Shown piece by piece: positions 38,664 through 48,436 of a stretch of 64,000 nt of DNA (its first letter is position 1; each line of letters starts with the position of its first letter). Below the pieces are notes generated by a model, which saw nothing but the letters and a program-made list of their open reading frames with translations, made no database searches and was not told the origin of the DNA. Both the position numbers and the translations under genes were made by a program. Source of the stretch: a virus; IMG/VR virus record IMGVR_UViG_3300010397_000001, positions 20,365 to 84,364 of that record; one strand, 5' to 3'.

Positions 38664-40196
38664 ATGACCGCAGCGGTTGCCGAAAAGCCGAAGCAGAAGC
38701 TCACGAAGGCACAGAAGTCCTTCATCATCCGACAAGCCGTTGAGAAGATGAAGGCTGAGCAGCGGCGCAATCTGCTGATGATGGCCATGCCTCGCCTGGT
38801 GATGCCGTACATCCCACATGTGCCGCATCCCACTCAGCAGGTATTCCTTTCACTGGGTAGATACCGCGAGGTGATGTTCGGTGGTGCTGCCGGCGGTGGC
38901 AAGTCGGACGCGTTGCTCATGGCGGCGCTTCAGTATGTAGACGTTCCGGGATACGCAGCCTTGTTGCTCCGCCGGTCTTGGCCGGACCTGGTGCTTCCAG
39001 GCGCCATCATGGACCGAGCTGGTCAGTGGTTGGCAGACACTCCAGCACGTAAGCGTGATGGTGGCCGCTTGTGGGAGTTTCCATCGGGAGCGCGCTTACA
39101 GTTCGGTTACCTGTCCACGGACAGCGACAAGTACCGCTACGCCAGTGCGGAGTTCCAGTTCATCGGCTTCGACGAGCTGACGCAGTTCCCTGAAGAAGAC
39201 ACCTATACGTTCCTATTCAGCCGTAACCGTCGTCCCAAGCTTGCTTGCCTGAATTGCCAAGAGCCGTTGGCGCGGTACGTCAATCGCAGTCGCGGCGAGA
39301 CAAACCTCTATAAGCACAACACCACCAAGGGGCAGCTTGGCTGTCGGAAGGTCTACCCCGACCCCGCCACACTCCAGCAGTACAAACCAGCCAGTGACGG
39401 CACAACCCTGTTTGACGTACCCCTGCGAGTCCGTAGCGCGTCTAACCCGGGCGGCAGGGGTATGGAATGGGTCAAGCGTCGTTTGGTCGATTCTGGGACT
39501 CGTAGGGCCGGCACAGTGTTCGTGCCTTCGTACCTCACCGATAACCCGTCGCTCGACCAGGATTCATATCGTGAATCACTGTCCTACCTGAACGCGGTGG
39601 AGCAGGCGCGACTTGAAGACGGCGACTGGGAGATGTCGGAGCCAGGCGACATGTTCGACCGCGCCGACTTCCTGTACGTGGAGCAGATGCCGGCCAACGT
39701 CGTAGCGCGCGTTCGGTTCTGGGATCTAGCTGCTACCGAGAACCAGTCATCAGACTGGACTGTCGGCGTGCTGATGGCGTTGCTGGACAACGGTTACGTG
39801 GTGGTGGAGGACGTGGTTCGCTTGCGTGGCAAGCCGGACACCGTCGAAAAGACCATTCTCGCAACGGCGAAGATCGACGGCGTCAACGTGTCGATCCGGT
39901 ACGAAGAGGAAGGTGGATCGTCCGGGCTGATCGTCACGGACACCTATCGCAAGCTGCTCATCGGTTTCGACTTCGACGGCTTGCGACCTACTGGAACCAA
40001 GGCCGCACGAGCCAAGGGCTTCTCGTCCTATGTGGCATCCAAGAAAGTGCTCTGCCTGCTACGCCCATGGGTGGGCGACTACATGCGCGAACTTGAGGCG
40101 TTCCCCAACAAGGGTGTGCACGATGACCAGGTGGACGCCAGCTCTGGCGCGTTCAATGAGTTGGTCATGGGCACCCGCGTTCGATTGCTTGCCTGA
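38664..40196 (+). CDS. terL: Terminase large subunit
   Basis: ATG 38664 with AGGGGG at good spacing (GTG 38658 is in frame). Walker A-like F-G-G-A-A-G-G-G-K-S, Walker B F-I-G-F-D-E-L, and the RNase H-like nuclease acids in F-W-D-L-A-A-T and H-D-D-Q-V-D-A. About 510 residues is typical. It is the ATP-driven packaging motor and nuclease that cuts concatemers. It opens the structural operon. Confidence 0.92.
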   Translation: MTAAVAEKPKQKLTKAQKSFIIRQAVEKMKAEQRRNLLMMAMPRLVMPYIPHVPHPTQQVFLSLGRYREVMFGGAAGGGKSDALLMAALQYVDVPGYAALLLRRSWPDLVLPGAIMDRAGQWLADTPARKRDGGRLWEFPSGARLQFGYLSTDSDKYRYASAEFQFIGFDELTQFPEEDTYTFLFSRNRRPKLACLNCQEPLARYVNRSRGETNLYKHNTTKGQLGCRKVYPDPATLQQYKPASDGTTLFDVPLRVRSASNPGGRGMEWVKRRLVDSGTRRAGTVFVPSYLTDNPSLDQDSYRESLSYLNAVEQARLEDGDWEMSEPGDMFDRADFLYVEQMPANVVARVRFWDLAATENQSSDWTVGVLMALLDNGYVVVEDVVRLRGKPDTVEKTILATAKIDGVNVSIRYEEEGGSSGLIVTDTYRKLLIGFDFDGLRPTGTKAARAKGFSSYVASKKVLCLLRPWVGDYMRELEAFPNKGVHDDQVDASSGAFNELVMGTRVRLLA

Positions 40197-40210
40197 ATCA
40201 AGGAGAAGAC

Positions 40211-40570
40211 ATGCCTGATCCATACCGCGTCCACCAAGACGCGCTTCAAGACCTCAAGAATATCGGCAAAGGTGGACACGGTTGGGTCATCCCTAACGGC
40301 ACGGAGCCGGCTAAGTGCGGCGGTCCCAGGTACTGCCGTGAGTGTTCGTTGGAGCTGGCGCTGACCAAGTCACGTGACCGCGTCGTCATCACAGAGGGGT
40401 TGAAGATCGAAGCAGGCGACCGTTTGTTGCTGATCGCCCCTCCGACAGCAACGCAAGCTGACTTCGCCGAAATGGTGGAGAAGATGCGCGCCAAGTTCCC
40501 TGACGTTGACATCACGGTTGTGGCCGGCTTCACCGGAGTACAGGTTCATCGCCAGGAACCAGAGTTCTGA
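40211..40570 (+). CDS. Hypothetical protein, 119 aa
   Basis: ATG with AAGGAG upstream. C-G-G-P-R-Y-C-R-E-C near residue 36 suggests a zinc knuckle; the C-terminal half is an alpha/beta fold. Unknown role between terminase and portal. Confidence 0.6.
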   Translation: MPDPYRVHQDALQDLKNIGKGGHGWVIPNGTEPAKCGGPRYCRECSLELALTKSRDRVVITEGLKIEAGDRLLLIAPPTATQADFAEMVEKMRAKFPDVDITVVAGFTGVQVHRQEPEF

Positions 40571-40593
40571 CAGCTACGATTTAGGGAAACTGA

Positions 40594-40770
40594 ATGGAAG
40601 ACGAAAACAACGAGGGGAACTTGGCAGGTCCAGAGATTGCGCAGATTATCTGCGCTCTCGCCGGTATTGCCTGCGGTGTGACTGGCACTCTGCTGGTGGG
40701 TGGTGTCGGCTGGATGCTGATATTCCTCTGCTTTGTCCTTTTCCTGACCGTGTACATCCTGGGTAAGTGA
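40594..40770 (+). CDS. Small membrane protein, 58 aa
   Basis: ATG 40594. After a short acidic start, nearly the whole protein is hydrophobic (two likely helices, Gly-rich), ending K. It could be a holin-like or other small membrane protein; position between terminase and portal gives no firm clue. Confidence 0.55.
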   Translation: MEDENNEGNLAGPEIAQIICALAGIACGVTGTLLVGGVGWMLIFLCFVLFLTVYILGK

Positions 40771-40784
40771 CGTAAGGAGATCCG

Positions 40785-43223
40785 GTGCCGGAGTTCAAGT
40801 TCGCACCTTCGATTGTCAAGAGGGCCATCGGTGGTCGTGTGAACACCGGTGCCGGCAGTCCGACCTCTCACGCCATTGCAGGCTCGACTGCTGCCTTGGT
40901 TGGTCCATACGGCTCTGTGTTTGACCCTGCCCGCAACGGCTGGGATGTTGACGAGGTCATGCGCCGCGGTCTCGAACGCGTGATCTGGGTATTCCGGTGT
41001 GTTGACGCCATCGCGAGCAATCAGTCGAAGCTTCACATGGTTGTGCGGCAAGGCGATCCGCTCGAAGGGCCGATCGTCAAGGACGTCAACCTGTTCAACC
41101 TGCTGAACATGCGAACCAACGACTACGAGACGTCAATGCAGTGGCGGTACCGGCTTTCCGGTCAGCTACTGCTGTCGAAGCGCGGTGCTTTCATCGAAGT
41201 AGAGCGAGACGCATTCGGCATCCCGGTTGCGCTGCACCTGTTGCCACCGTCCCATGTGGAGCCAATTCCGCACAAGGACAAGTTCGTCGATGGGTACCGG
41301 CTCACGATGGGCGATGGAAGTTACCGCGATCTGCCCAATGAGAAGGTGATCTGGCTTCGTTTGAAGCCACACCCCATCGACCCCTATGCGCAGTTGACGC
41401 CGATGACGGCTGCCGGTCTCGCGATGGAGACAGACTGGCTGGCACGGCTGTTCAACGCCAACTTCCTCCGCAACGATGGTCGGCCTGGCCTGGTGATCGG
41501 CATCAAGGGCAAGACGAATCCTCAGGATGCGAAAGAGATCAGGGACCGCTTCGGCAGCGGCGGTCCATCTCGCGCCGGCCGTGTTTCAGTCATTGAAGCT
41601 GACGACATCGTTGTGCAAGACCTCGGCGCTAATCCGCACGATCTTCAGTACCTACAGACAATCGCAGGCAGCAAAGAAGACATCCTGCTTGCCTTCGGTG
41701 TGTCGGAGTCAGTGCTTGGTAACGCCAGTGGCCGAACGTTCGACAACGCCGACGCGGAGCTTGAAGGCTTCTGGTCCGAGACCATGACGTCGCACTGTGA
41801 CCCGATGGCTCGTGGTCTCGACGACTTGACCGGTAGCACGACGGACAACAAGTTCGTCAGCTTCGACTACAACCGAGTCGCTGTACTTCAGCGGCACAAG
41901 CAAGCCAAGCTGGACAAGGCTCTGGCTAACTTCCAGGCCGGCACGATGACGCTTGACGAGTACTTCATCGAAATCGGCAAGGAACCGTGGGATGTGCCGG
42001 CGTCACGGGTGATCTACCTGTCCAATGGCGTGGTGGTGGCGCGTGACCAAGAGGACCAGGACGCCGTTGACAAGCTGCTGCCTCAGCCGATCATTCCGGC
42101 CATCATGGCTGGTGCGTTGGCTCAAGGAGGACAGCCGCCGGTTGGTGGCGCACCTGGACAACCACAGTTGCCTGGTGCTCAGCCGCCTGTGGGACAGGGA
42201 CAGCCAGCCATCTCGCAGAACCCTCAGCAGGTCCCTGCCGGCTTCCAGGACATGATTGCCAACCGTGCTCGGCAGTTGGCGTTGACCGCACGTGCTAGCA
42301 AGGGTTACACCCCTGTGCGCCCACGTGTCCAGGTCATCGAACGCAAGGAAGGTCATCCCTACGAGACAATCCGTGAACGGTATGAAGGGATGTTCAACGG
42401 CGCTATCGAGGTGTGGTCGGTTCAGCAGGCCGACTTCTTCACTGATCGCCTGGACACAACCAGCGTGCGGCGAAACACTCGTCACTGGTCAGTTGACGAC
42501 AGTACGGAAATCGTCGGCGTCAAGGCACTCGACCCGTCGAAGGTGGTGGACGACAAACGGTGGACCGGTGATCTCGTTCGCGGAATGTCTTCCATGATGT
42601 CCAAAGTGGTTTTCCGTGCCATCAAGGACAGCGCAACTCAGATGGACAACATGGGCGTTCTTCGTGTCATGAACGCGAACGGCCTGGGGAGCACGCAGGG
42701 GCGTACGAAGGCTGCCAGGGTATACGGGACTACCGAAGCCATGGAAACGGCCGTCACAGACCTCCTGACACCCCTAAACTGGGTCGTCGAACAGGCCGCT
42801 ACGGCGCAGTTGGCCAGGATCAAGGAGAAAATCGCCACGCTGGACGCTGACGGAAAATCGATGGCGTTCATCAAACGTGAGGTGGCCAGCGCCGCTGGAC
42901 GAAATTCCGACTGGCGATCCAACCTGGCTCGGTTCCTGACTACTTCACTGGTTGAAGGCGCCCAGTACAAGACGTGGAGTCAGGCTGGCGATCTGGTAGA
43001 TCACACGTGGAACACCGTCGAAGACGAGAAGGTGCGCCACACCCACCGGGAGATCGACGGAACCACGATCCCCATCGGCGTTGACTTCAAGGTGGGTGGT
43101 GAGCATGCACCGTACCCGGCTTACCACGGGCTATCGATGAAGGAAAAGGCCGGCTGCCGCTGCTGGACCGGCTATGCCATCTCGGACAAGGGGGCTGGCG
43201 CGTATGACCGGTTGGCAAGCTGA
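40785..43223 (+). CDS. Portal protein fused to MuF-like minor head domain
   Basis: GTG after AAGGAG. Residues ~50-430 are an HK97-type portal (W-V-F-R-C-V-D-A-I-A-S-N; N-L-L-N; L-L-P-P; F-G-V-S-E-S). A Pro/Gln-rich linker (445-490) leads to a C-terminal Mu F-like domain ending with H-T-H-R-E-I-D-G, P-A-Y-H-G and K-A-G-C-R-C-W. In most phages portal and MuF are separate genes. The portal forms the DNA entry ring; MuF proteins are minor head or injected proteins. Confidence 0.88.
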   Translation: MPEFKFAPSIVKRAIGGRVNTGAGSPTSHAIAGSTAALVGPYGSVFDPARNGWDVDEVMRRGLERVIWVFRCVDAIASNQSKLHMVVRQGDPLEGPIVKDVNLFNLLNMRTNDYETSMQWRYRLSGQLLLSKRGAFIEVERDAFGIPVALHLLPPSHVEPIPHKDKFVDGYRLTMGDGSYRDLPNEKVIWLRLKPHPIDPYAQLTPMTAAGLAMETDWLARLFNANFLRNDGRPGLVIGIKGKTNPQDAKEIRDRFGSGGPSRAGRVSVIEADDIVVQDLGANPHDLQYLQTIAGSKEDILLAFGVSESVLGNASGRTFDNADAELEGFWSETMTSHCDPMARGLDDLTGSTTDNKFVSFDYNRVAVLQRHKQAKLDKALANFQAGTMTLDEYFIEIGKEPWDVPASRVIYLSNGVVVARDQEDQDAVDKLLPQPIIPAIMAGALAQGGQPPVGGAPGQPQLPGAQPPVGQGQPAISQNPQQVPAGFQDMIANRARQLALTARASKGYTPVRPRVQVIERKEGHPYETIRERYEGMFNGAIEVWSVQQADFFTDRLDTTSVRRNTRHWSVDDSTEIVGVKALDPSKVVDDKRWTGDLVRGMSSMMSKVVFRAIKDSATQMDNMGVLRVMNANGLGSTQGRTKAARVYGTTEAMETAVTDLLTPLNWVVEQAATAQLARIKEKIATLDADGKSMAFIKREVASAAGRNSDWRSNLARFLTTSLVEGAQYKTWSQAGDLVDHTWNTVEDEKVRHTHREIDGTTIPIGVDFKVGGEHAPYPAYHGLSMKEKAGCRCWTGYAISDKGAGAYDRLAS

Positions 43224-43530
43224 CATCGAGCGACTTCACAACCTTCGCGAACAGATGCTGTCAGAACTCACGCGCTATCAGTCCAATTTCAATGTGCCGG
43301 TCTACAACTTCGACGGCACGAGGATTAAAAGTGCTGAAGAGCTGGCGGCCGCAACAGGGATGCCCTTATCAGAGGCTGTCGAGCGTATGAGCCGTTACCC
43401 TTATGAAAGAGAGGTAAAGGACGTCCATAGCGCCTCTGCTGAAGAAGCGCTATCCGTGGGTGTCGGCACAGTTGTTGAACGAGCGGCGAAGTTGGTTCGC
43501 CGCAAGAAGCGAAAGACGAGGACGACATGA
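43204..43530 (+). CDS. Hypothetical helical protein, 108 aa
   Basis: ATG 43204, overlapping the portal gene end by 20 nt. N-terminal coiled coil (residues 5-25), acidic middle, basic R-R-K-K-R-K C-terminus. Probably a head-related accessory. ATGA joins it to the next gene. Confidence 0.55.
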   Translation: MTGWQADIERLHNLREQMLSELTRYQSNFNVPVYNFDGTRIKSAEELAAATGMPLSEAVERMSRYPYEREVKDVHSASAEEALSVGVGTVVERAAKLVRRKKRKTRTT

Positions 43531-44012
43531 GGGTTGTTACCAAGTCGGCTCCCACCGTCACGGTGACCAAGAGCACGATCACCGGTCTGATGACGGACAT
43601 CACGCCGACGCAGAACAAGCAGTTCCGCTTCGACGGCACTCAGGCGTACTGGAAGCTGGTCACCAACCAGGGCAGCAAGACCTTCGAGGGCGGCAAGCGC
43701 CAGCTCTTCATGCCGGGTCAGACCTACACGCAGGCCGAGATCGACGCCGCGTTCCCGGCAGCCACGCTGACCTCCATCACGCCGGCTACCGGCCTGGCCG
43801 CCGGTGGCCAGGCCGTCACCATCAAGGGCACCAACCTCGGCGGTGTCACGGCGCTGACGATGGGTGGCACCACGTTCACCTCCATCGTCATCGTGGACGA
43901 CAACACCATCACGGCAGTCACTCCGGCGAAGACGGCCGGCGCGTACAACGTGGTGGCCACCGACGACTCCGGCGCGACGCCTACGCTGACCAACGGGTTC
44001 ACCTACTCCTGA
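43527..44012 (+). CDS. Ig-like (IPT/TIG) domain protein, capsid decoration candidate
   Basis: ATG in an ATGA overlap. Residues ~80-160 are an IPT/TIG Ig-like fold: S-I-T-P-A-T-G, G-G-x-x-V-T-I-K-G-T-N-L, then V-D-D-N-T-I-T-A-V-T-P and N-G-F-T-Y-S. Such domains decorate phage heads and tails and may bind host-surface sugars. The N-terminal ~75 residues probably anchor it. GC-rich codon use suits a highly expressed virion protein. Confidence 0.7.
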   Translation: MRVVTKSAPTVTVTKSTITGLMTDITPTQNKQFRFDGTQAYWKLVTNQGSKTFEGGKRQLFMPGQTYTQAEIDAAFPAATLTSITPATGLAAGGQAVTIKGTNLGGVTALTMGGTTFTSIVIVDDNTITAVTPAKTAGAYNVVATDDSGATPTLTNGFTYS

Positions 44013-44023
44013 TCCTTCTCCAC

Positions 44024-44036
44024 TTCAACAACTGAA
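44024..44036 (+). promoter_or_regulatory. TTCA-N5-TGAA site in the gap before the giant head gene
   Basis: Perfect copy (CTTCA-ACAAC-TGAAG). The gap 44013-44119 also holds a GTCCG/CGGAC hairpin (44057-44071) and a TATAGGAG ribosome binding site. Confidence 0.45.
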
Positions 44037-44119
44037 GCAACAATCCACGGGACCGGTCCGGGGAGCGGACGACTTGCGGCGTCCCTTCCTCGGACCTTCC
44101 GCATATAGGAGCTGAATCA

Positions 44120-47100
44120 GTGGGTACTGAGCACACCGGCGCCATGGTCGCACTGGTGCCTTCCAAGCGCCACATCAACCGTCTGGCTGCCGATGGAGGC
44201 GAAGACCCCAACGAGCTGCACATGACGCTTAAGTACCTCGGCAAGGCAGCCGACTACAGCCCTGGCGACCGGCGTGACGTCATCGACTCCGTGAAGCGTG
44301 CCATCAAGGGTATGGGGCCGGTAAAGGCTCTTGGCTTCGCAGTCAGCATGTTCAATCCCAAGGCTGAAGAAGCCTGCATCGTGCTCGGCTGTGGCGGCGC
44401 CGAGCTGCACGGTGTGCACGAAGCCATCAGTTCCGAAGTGGACGGTGGGCCGGAAGAGCACAAACCCTGGATCCCCCACGTCACGCTGAAGTACACCGGC
44501 AATCCTGACGAGGTGGGCGATCACGTCGGCAAAACCGGTCCGATCACCTTCGACAAGGTACGAGTGGCGTTCGGTGGCAAGAACACCGATATCCCCCTCG
44601 ATGGTGATGCTTCATGGTCTGAAGACGACGAAGAGGGGCTGAAGGAAGACTTCAACGCCTTCATTGAGTACAAAGACACTCTGACCGACCTGGAGGAAAA
44701 GAAGCTTCGCCATGTGCGCACTGAAGCAGGCGTACATCGGTTCCACGCTCCCATCGGTAGCCCCATTGTTGGCCATGGTGGGTCTGACCACGCCCTGACG
44801 TCGTTCAAGGTGATCGAGTCCGACTATCACGGCTTCGACAAGGTGGAGGACCACCACGGCGGTCAGTACTACGTGGGTAAGTGGCCGGGTGAGAGGGGTG
44901 TCTGGGTAACTGATGCCAAGGACGACAACAACGTCATCGCTCACGCTGCTGATGAAGCCGGCGCGCTGACGGCGTTGGATGCCGCCATCAAGAAAGGCGG
45001 AGGCACAGCGCTTCACCACGTGAAGCCGAAGCCTGCTGGCCCTTCAGCGCGTGAAAAATTGCGCAATGCAGAGGTGATGCACGGTAGCGACCGCAGCAAG
45101 TGGACACCCAAGCAGCGCGCCGATGCAGCCAAGTTGGAAGCCCAGGCGGCTACAGAACACGGCGGAGAGTCTCCCAAGGAAGAGTACGACCGGCTGACTG
45201 CACTCCCGCTCTCTCAGCAGACACGAGCCATTCAGGCCCGTATCAGGACACTAGGCAATCTACGCGAGAACACCGGCGTAGGACGCGACGAACAAGCAAA
45301 GTACCCGCATATCAAGCCAGTTGCTTCAGAGTACGACGACTATGAGAAGTTCAAGGGGGCTGACGGTAAGGACTACTACCTCCACAAGACCGGACGTAAG
45401 TGGGAAGCCGTTGACGCCAACGATCACTCCATCATGTCCGGCAGTCGTGACGATGTTCTTAGCTCTCTGAACTACTACGCCAGCAAGAATGCGAGCGCAA
45501 CTTCTGCTCGCGGTAGTGCTTCATCGAATACAGGTGATGGTCTCGACAAGATGACTCTCGCACAGTTGCGTGAAGTAGCGCGTCAGGAGCTGTCCACTGG
45601 TACGAAGATCGGTACTCGTGCCGGCCTGATCAGCGTTATCCGTAAGCAGCGTGAAAACAGGGCCAAAGCACCTACCGCAGCATCGTCAGAGCCGAAGGAT
45701 ACTGTTCGACTGAAGCCACACCAGCTCCGTCCTGGTATGCGCGTTCAGGTGCGCAAGTACAAAGACGGCCAGGATATGGGTGTCGAGTGGGACCGCATCG
45801 GCATGTTGTCTAACCAGCGTGCGCAACACAGGGTGGGAATGGCCCATTTCTCTGCTGGCATGTACACGGTCTACAACTCACGTGGCGAGCACATCACTTC
45901 GCTGTCGCCGAACAGCAGTATGGTCGCAGACGCTTCATCTGGTGAAATACCCTCGGCACGCCCACGTCTGATGAGCTTGGGCGCGTTTGGTTCTGAGCGT
46001 GTTCTGGTTCCGTCTACGCACGCAATCGAAGAGTACGGCTTGCCTGAACCGCAGGTACTCGAACACGCCGGCAACTCCATCGACCCAAACGATCCAAACT
46101 ACGGCCGTCCGGCTATCGCTCGGGAGATTCAGGCCCGTCTCGACAGGGAGACCAGGCCTGGTGTAAGAGACCAGCTTCAGAAAGAGCTTGACAACTATAA
46201 CCGAATGAGTGCTGTTCCTTCAGCTAGCGTTCCTAAGACAGAGCGAGAACACCAGGCGGCATTCGAAGCTACTAGTCGACCGCTTGGTGTCAGTCGTGCT
46301 CAAGCCGCTAGTAGTGGTCTTGAACACGGTGTTTCGAAGGAACGTGTAGATGAAGGTGAGCAAGAAGTTCTTGACGCTGTAAAGAGGCTCGTTGGGAACG
46401 ACCCCAGTAGTGAGTACGCTTCCATCGCTGATGTCCGCGATGAACTTGCCATAAGAGGGTTCACTACTGAGGAGCAGGACGCCGTCTTTGAACGCATGGC
46501 GTTGGCCAGTTACAAGAAAGCATCGCTTATCCCTCAAGCGAACACCAAGGCGGTTAGCGCCAGGGATCGACAGAACGCCTTCGTCTTTCGCAAAGTCCGT
46601 GAGTCTGTTGCGGCTGGTAACAAGGAGCCGTATGACGAGATCACGGCAATCAAGCTGCGTGGTGCGGATGAAAACAAGCCTTTGGAACCAGTTGAATCGC
46701 CCGAGGATGTAGCTTCACGTCTGATCAATTCTGAGTATCACAACATCATCCGTAACAATGAAGGACCCAACGACACCAGCGATGCGCTCCGTGCTATCAG
46801 CTCTGAGGTCGGGGCACGCGTCATCTCGCACGACGAAGCAGTTCAGCGGTTGAACAATCTCCGCAGCTCCACGACGGACAAATACGAGAAACAGTCCATC
46901 GGTGCGCTGATAAATGTGGTTCGAAAGACGAAGCCTCAAGAGCCTTCTGTACATCAGTCTCAAGTCAATAAGATTGACGCGCGCGTGCACAGTGACGTGC
47001 TCAAGCCTGTGTCTTCGAAGTTCCCTGGCTGGGATCGGTTCCGTGGCAGCGACAACAAGTATTACGACCTCGGCAAGGCCGATGACGATGGTCGTTGGTA

Positions 47101-48385
47101 TGCCACTGGTCGTGGAGGCTGGGACGAGATCGTAGCTTCTGGCGATTCACGAGATGAAGCTCTGGCAGCCCTAAACGCACATCTGATGGGGAAGGGTGAT
47201 TCGAGCATCGCCAGGGGAGATGGGCCGGATGTGACGACGGCGGCCAGGAATCTCCAGGCGAAGATCAAGAAATCACAATCTCGGAAGCCTACTGTTCTAC
47301 CGTCTGTACCGCCTGTGTCAGATGCCTTGCGCGCTCGTGCTGCGCAGTCACCGACCATGCGGTCGATGTTGAACCGACCGGCGTCGAGTGAGATTAGATG
47401 GGTAGACAGGGCAGGTCGTCCTGTCCCTAACCCGTCACAAGTAGATATCGTTCGAGGGAATGTTCGTCAGGCAAAGACGGTCGAGCACGCTCTTCAGATC
47501 GCCTACAAAGTGTCTGGTGCTTCAGCCGCTGGAGAAGCAGGTGGCTCGGCACTGTCCAGCACATTCAACAGCGCACATCCGCGTGGAGGCAAGGGATCTG
47601 CTGCCGGCGGCAAGTTCGTGAAGAAAGGCAGCGGATCTCCGAAGAAGGCCGTCAAGTCAACAGGCAAGAACAACAGCAGCATCAAGAGTGGGCTGAAGAG
47701 AGGTGCCAACGGACCTGATGTGAAGAACCTTCAGCACGCCTTGAACGCTGCACTAGGAGCAAACCTCGCCGAGGACAGCAGTTTCGGACCCTTGACGGAG
47801 GCCGCGGTTCGTGGAGCACAGAAGGGTCTCGGACTTCCGGTCACCGGTGTGGCTGATCAGCGTCTACTTGACGCACTGAACGGAAAGGTCGCTTCCAAGC
47901 CGGCGGTGAAGGCAGCGAAGAAGGCAGTCAAGCGGAGCGCGAAGAAGGCGACCAAGAAGTCCACTAGCCGGCGCCGTACCGCAAGCACACAGACAACATC
48001 TCAAACTTCCACAGTTGGCGGTCGTGAGGTCGAATCGCAAGGTCAGGCGACCAAGCACAAGTCCATCGTGGACAGAGCGTTCTTCATCTGCAACAAGGCT
48101 GCCGTCATAACACCTGGCGGCAGAGTCGGTGACGACTCATCACACAACTTCTCTCCTCGGCAGAACTGGGTAGATAAGGTCGGCGGTCTTCCTAAGTACA
48201 TCCGCGAGATTCGAAACGCCCTGGTGCGCAGCGGCCACAGCGAGTCGGAGGCGACGTCGCTGGCCATTGGTGCTGTCAAACGATGGGCACGCGGTGGAGG
48301 CAACGTGAGCGCCAAGGTTCGTGCTGCTGCCGCCGCTGCTGTAGCAGAGTGGGGAGCAAAGCGGGCATCAGCCCACGCGCATTAG
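44120..48385 (+). CDS. Giant head-associated protein: 2H phosphoesterase, Rho-N-like and peptidoglycan-binding domains
   Basis: GTG after TAGGAGC. 1421 residues. Residues 1-160: 2H phosphoesterase/2'-5' ligase-like fold with H34-x-T and H120-x-T. Around 470-510: Rho-N/SAP-like helix pair (M-T-L-A-Q-L-R-E-V-A). Around 1190-1260: peptidoglycan-binding repeat (G-A-N-G-P-D-V-K-N-L-Q, F-G-P-L-T-E-A-A-V), then a Lys/Ala-rich H1-like stretch. The last ~100 residues (N-W-V-D-K-V-G-G-L-P-K-Y-I) resemble a C-terminus I recall from phage head-maturation proteins. It is probably a virion protein injected or used at entry. Confidence 0.75.
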   Translation: MGTEHTGAMVALVPSKRHINRLAADGGEDPNELHMTLKYLGKAADYSPGDRRDVIDSVKRAIKGMGPVKALGFAVSMFNPKAEEACIVLGCGGAELHGVHEAISSEVDGGPEEHKPWIPHVTLKYTGNPDEVGDHVGKTGPITFDKVRVAFGGKNTDIPLDGDASWSEDDEEGLKEDFNAFIEYKDTLTDLEEKKLRHVRTEAGVHRFHAPIGSPIVGHGGSDHALTSFKVIESDYHGFDKVEDHHGGQYYVGKWPGERGVWVTDAKDDNNVIAHAADEAGALTALDAAIKKGGGTALHHVKPKPAGPSAREKLRNAEVMHGSDRSKWTPKQRADAAKLEAQAATEHGGESPKEEYDRLTALPLSQQTRAIQARIRTLGNLRENTGVGRDEQAKYPHIKPVASEYDDYEKFKGADGKDYYLHKTGRKWEAVDANDHSIMSGSRDDVLSSLNYYASKNASATSARGSASSNTGDGLDKMTLAQLREVARQELSTGTKIGTRAGLISVIRKQRENRAKAPTAASSEPKDTVRLKPHQLRPGMRVQVRKYKDGQDMGVEWDRIGMLSNQRAQHRVGMAHFSAGMYTVYNSRGEHITSLSPNSSMVADASSGEIPSARPRLMSLGAFGSERVLVPSTHAIEEYGLPEPQVLEHAGNSIDPNDPNYGRPAIAREIQARLDRETRPGVRDQLQKELDNYNRMSAVPSASVPKTEREHQAAFEATSRPLGVSRAQAASSGLEHGVSKERVDEGEQEVLDAVKRLVGNDPSSEYASIADVRDELAIRGFTTEEQDAVFERMALASYKKASLIPQANTKAVSARDRQNAFVFRKVRESVAAGNKEPYDEITAIKLRGADENKPLEPVESPEDVASRLINSEYHNIIRNNEGPNDTSDALRAISSEVGARVISHDEAVQRLNNLRSSTTDKYEKQSIGALINVVRKTKPQEPSVHQSQVNKIDARVHSDVLKPVSSKFPGWDRFRGSDNKYYDLGKADDDGRWYATGRGGWDEIVASGDSRDEALAALNAHLMGKGDSSIARGDGPDVTTAARNLQAKIKKSQSRKPTVLPSVPPVSDALRARAAQSPTMRSMLNRPASSEIRWVDRAGRPVPNPSQVDIVRGNVRQAKTVEHALQIAYKVSGASAAGEAGGSALSSTFNSAHPRGGKGSAAGGKFVKKGSGSPKKAVKSTGKNNSSIKSGLKRGANGPDVKNLQHALNAALGANLAEDSSFGPLTEAAVRGAQKGLGLPVTGVADQRLLDALNGKVASKPAVKAAKKAVKRSAKKATKKSTSRRRTASTQTTSQTSTVGGREVESQGQATKHKSIVDRAFFICNKAAVITPGGRVGDDSSHNFSPRQNWVDKVGGLPKYIREIRNALVRSGHSESEATSLAIGAVKRWARGGGNVSAKVRAAAAAAVAEWGAKRASAHAH

Positions 48386-48436
48386 GTCTTTCAAGTCGAG
48401 TACGATGCATTCAGTTGACAAACACCGGGAGTAGTC

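Noticed and set aside
48415-48420. TTGACA as a -35 promoter element before the prohead protease
   Set aside because: The matching -10 position falls inside the gene and holds no TANNNT box.
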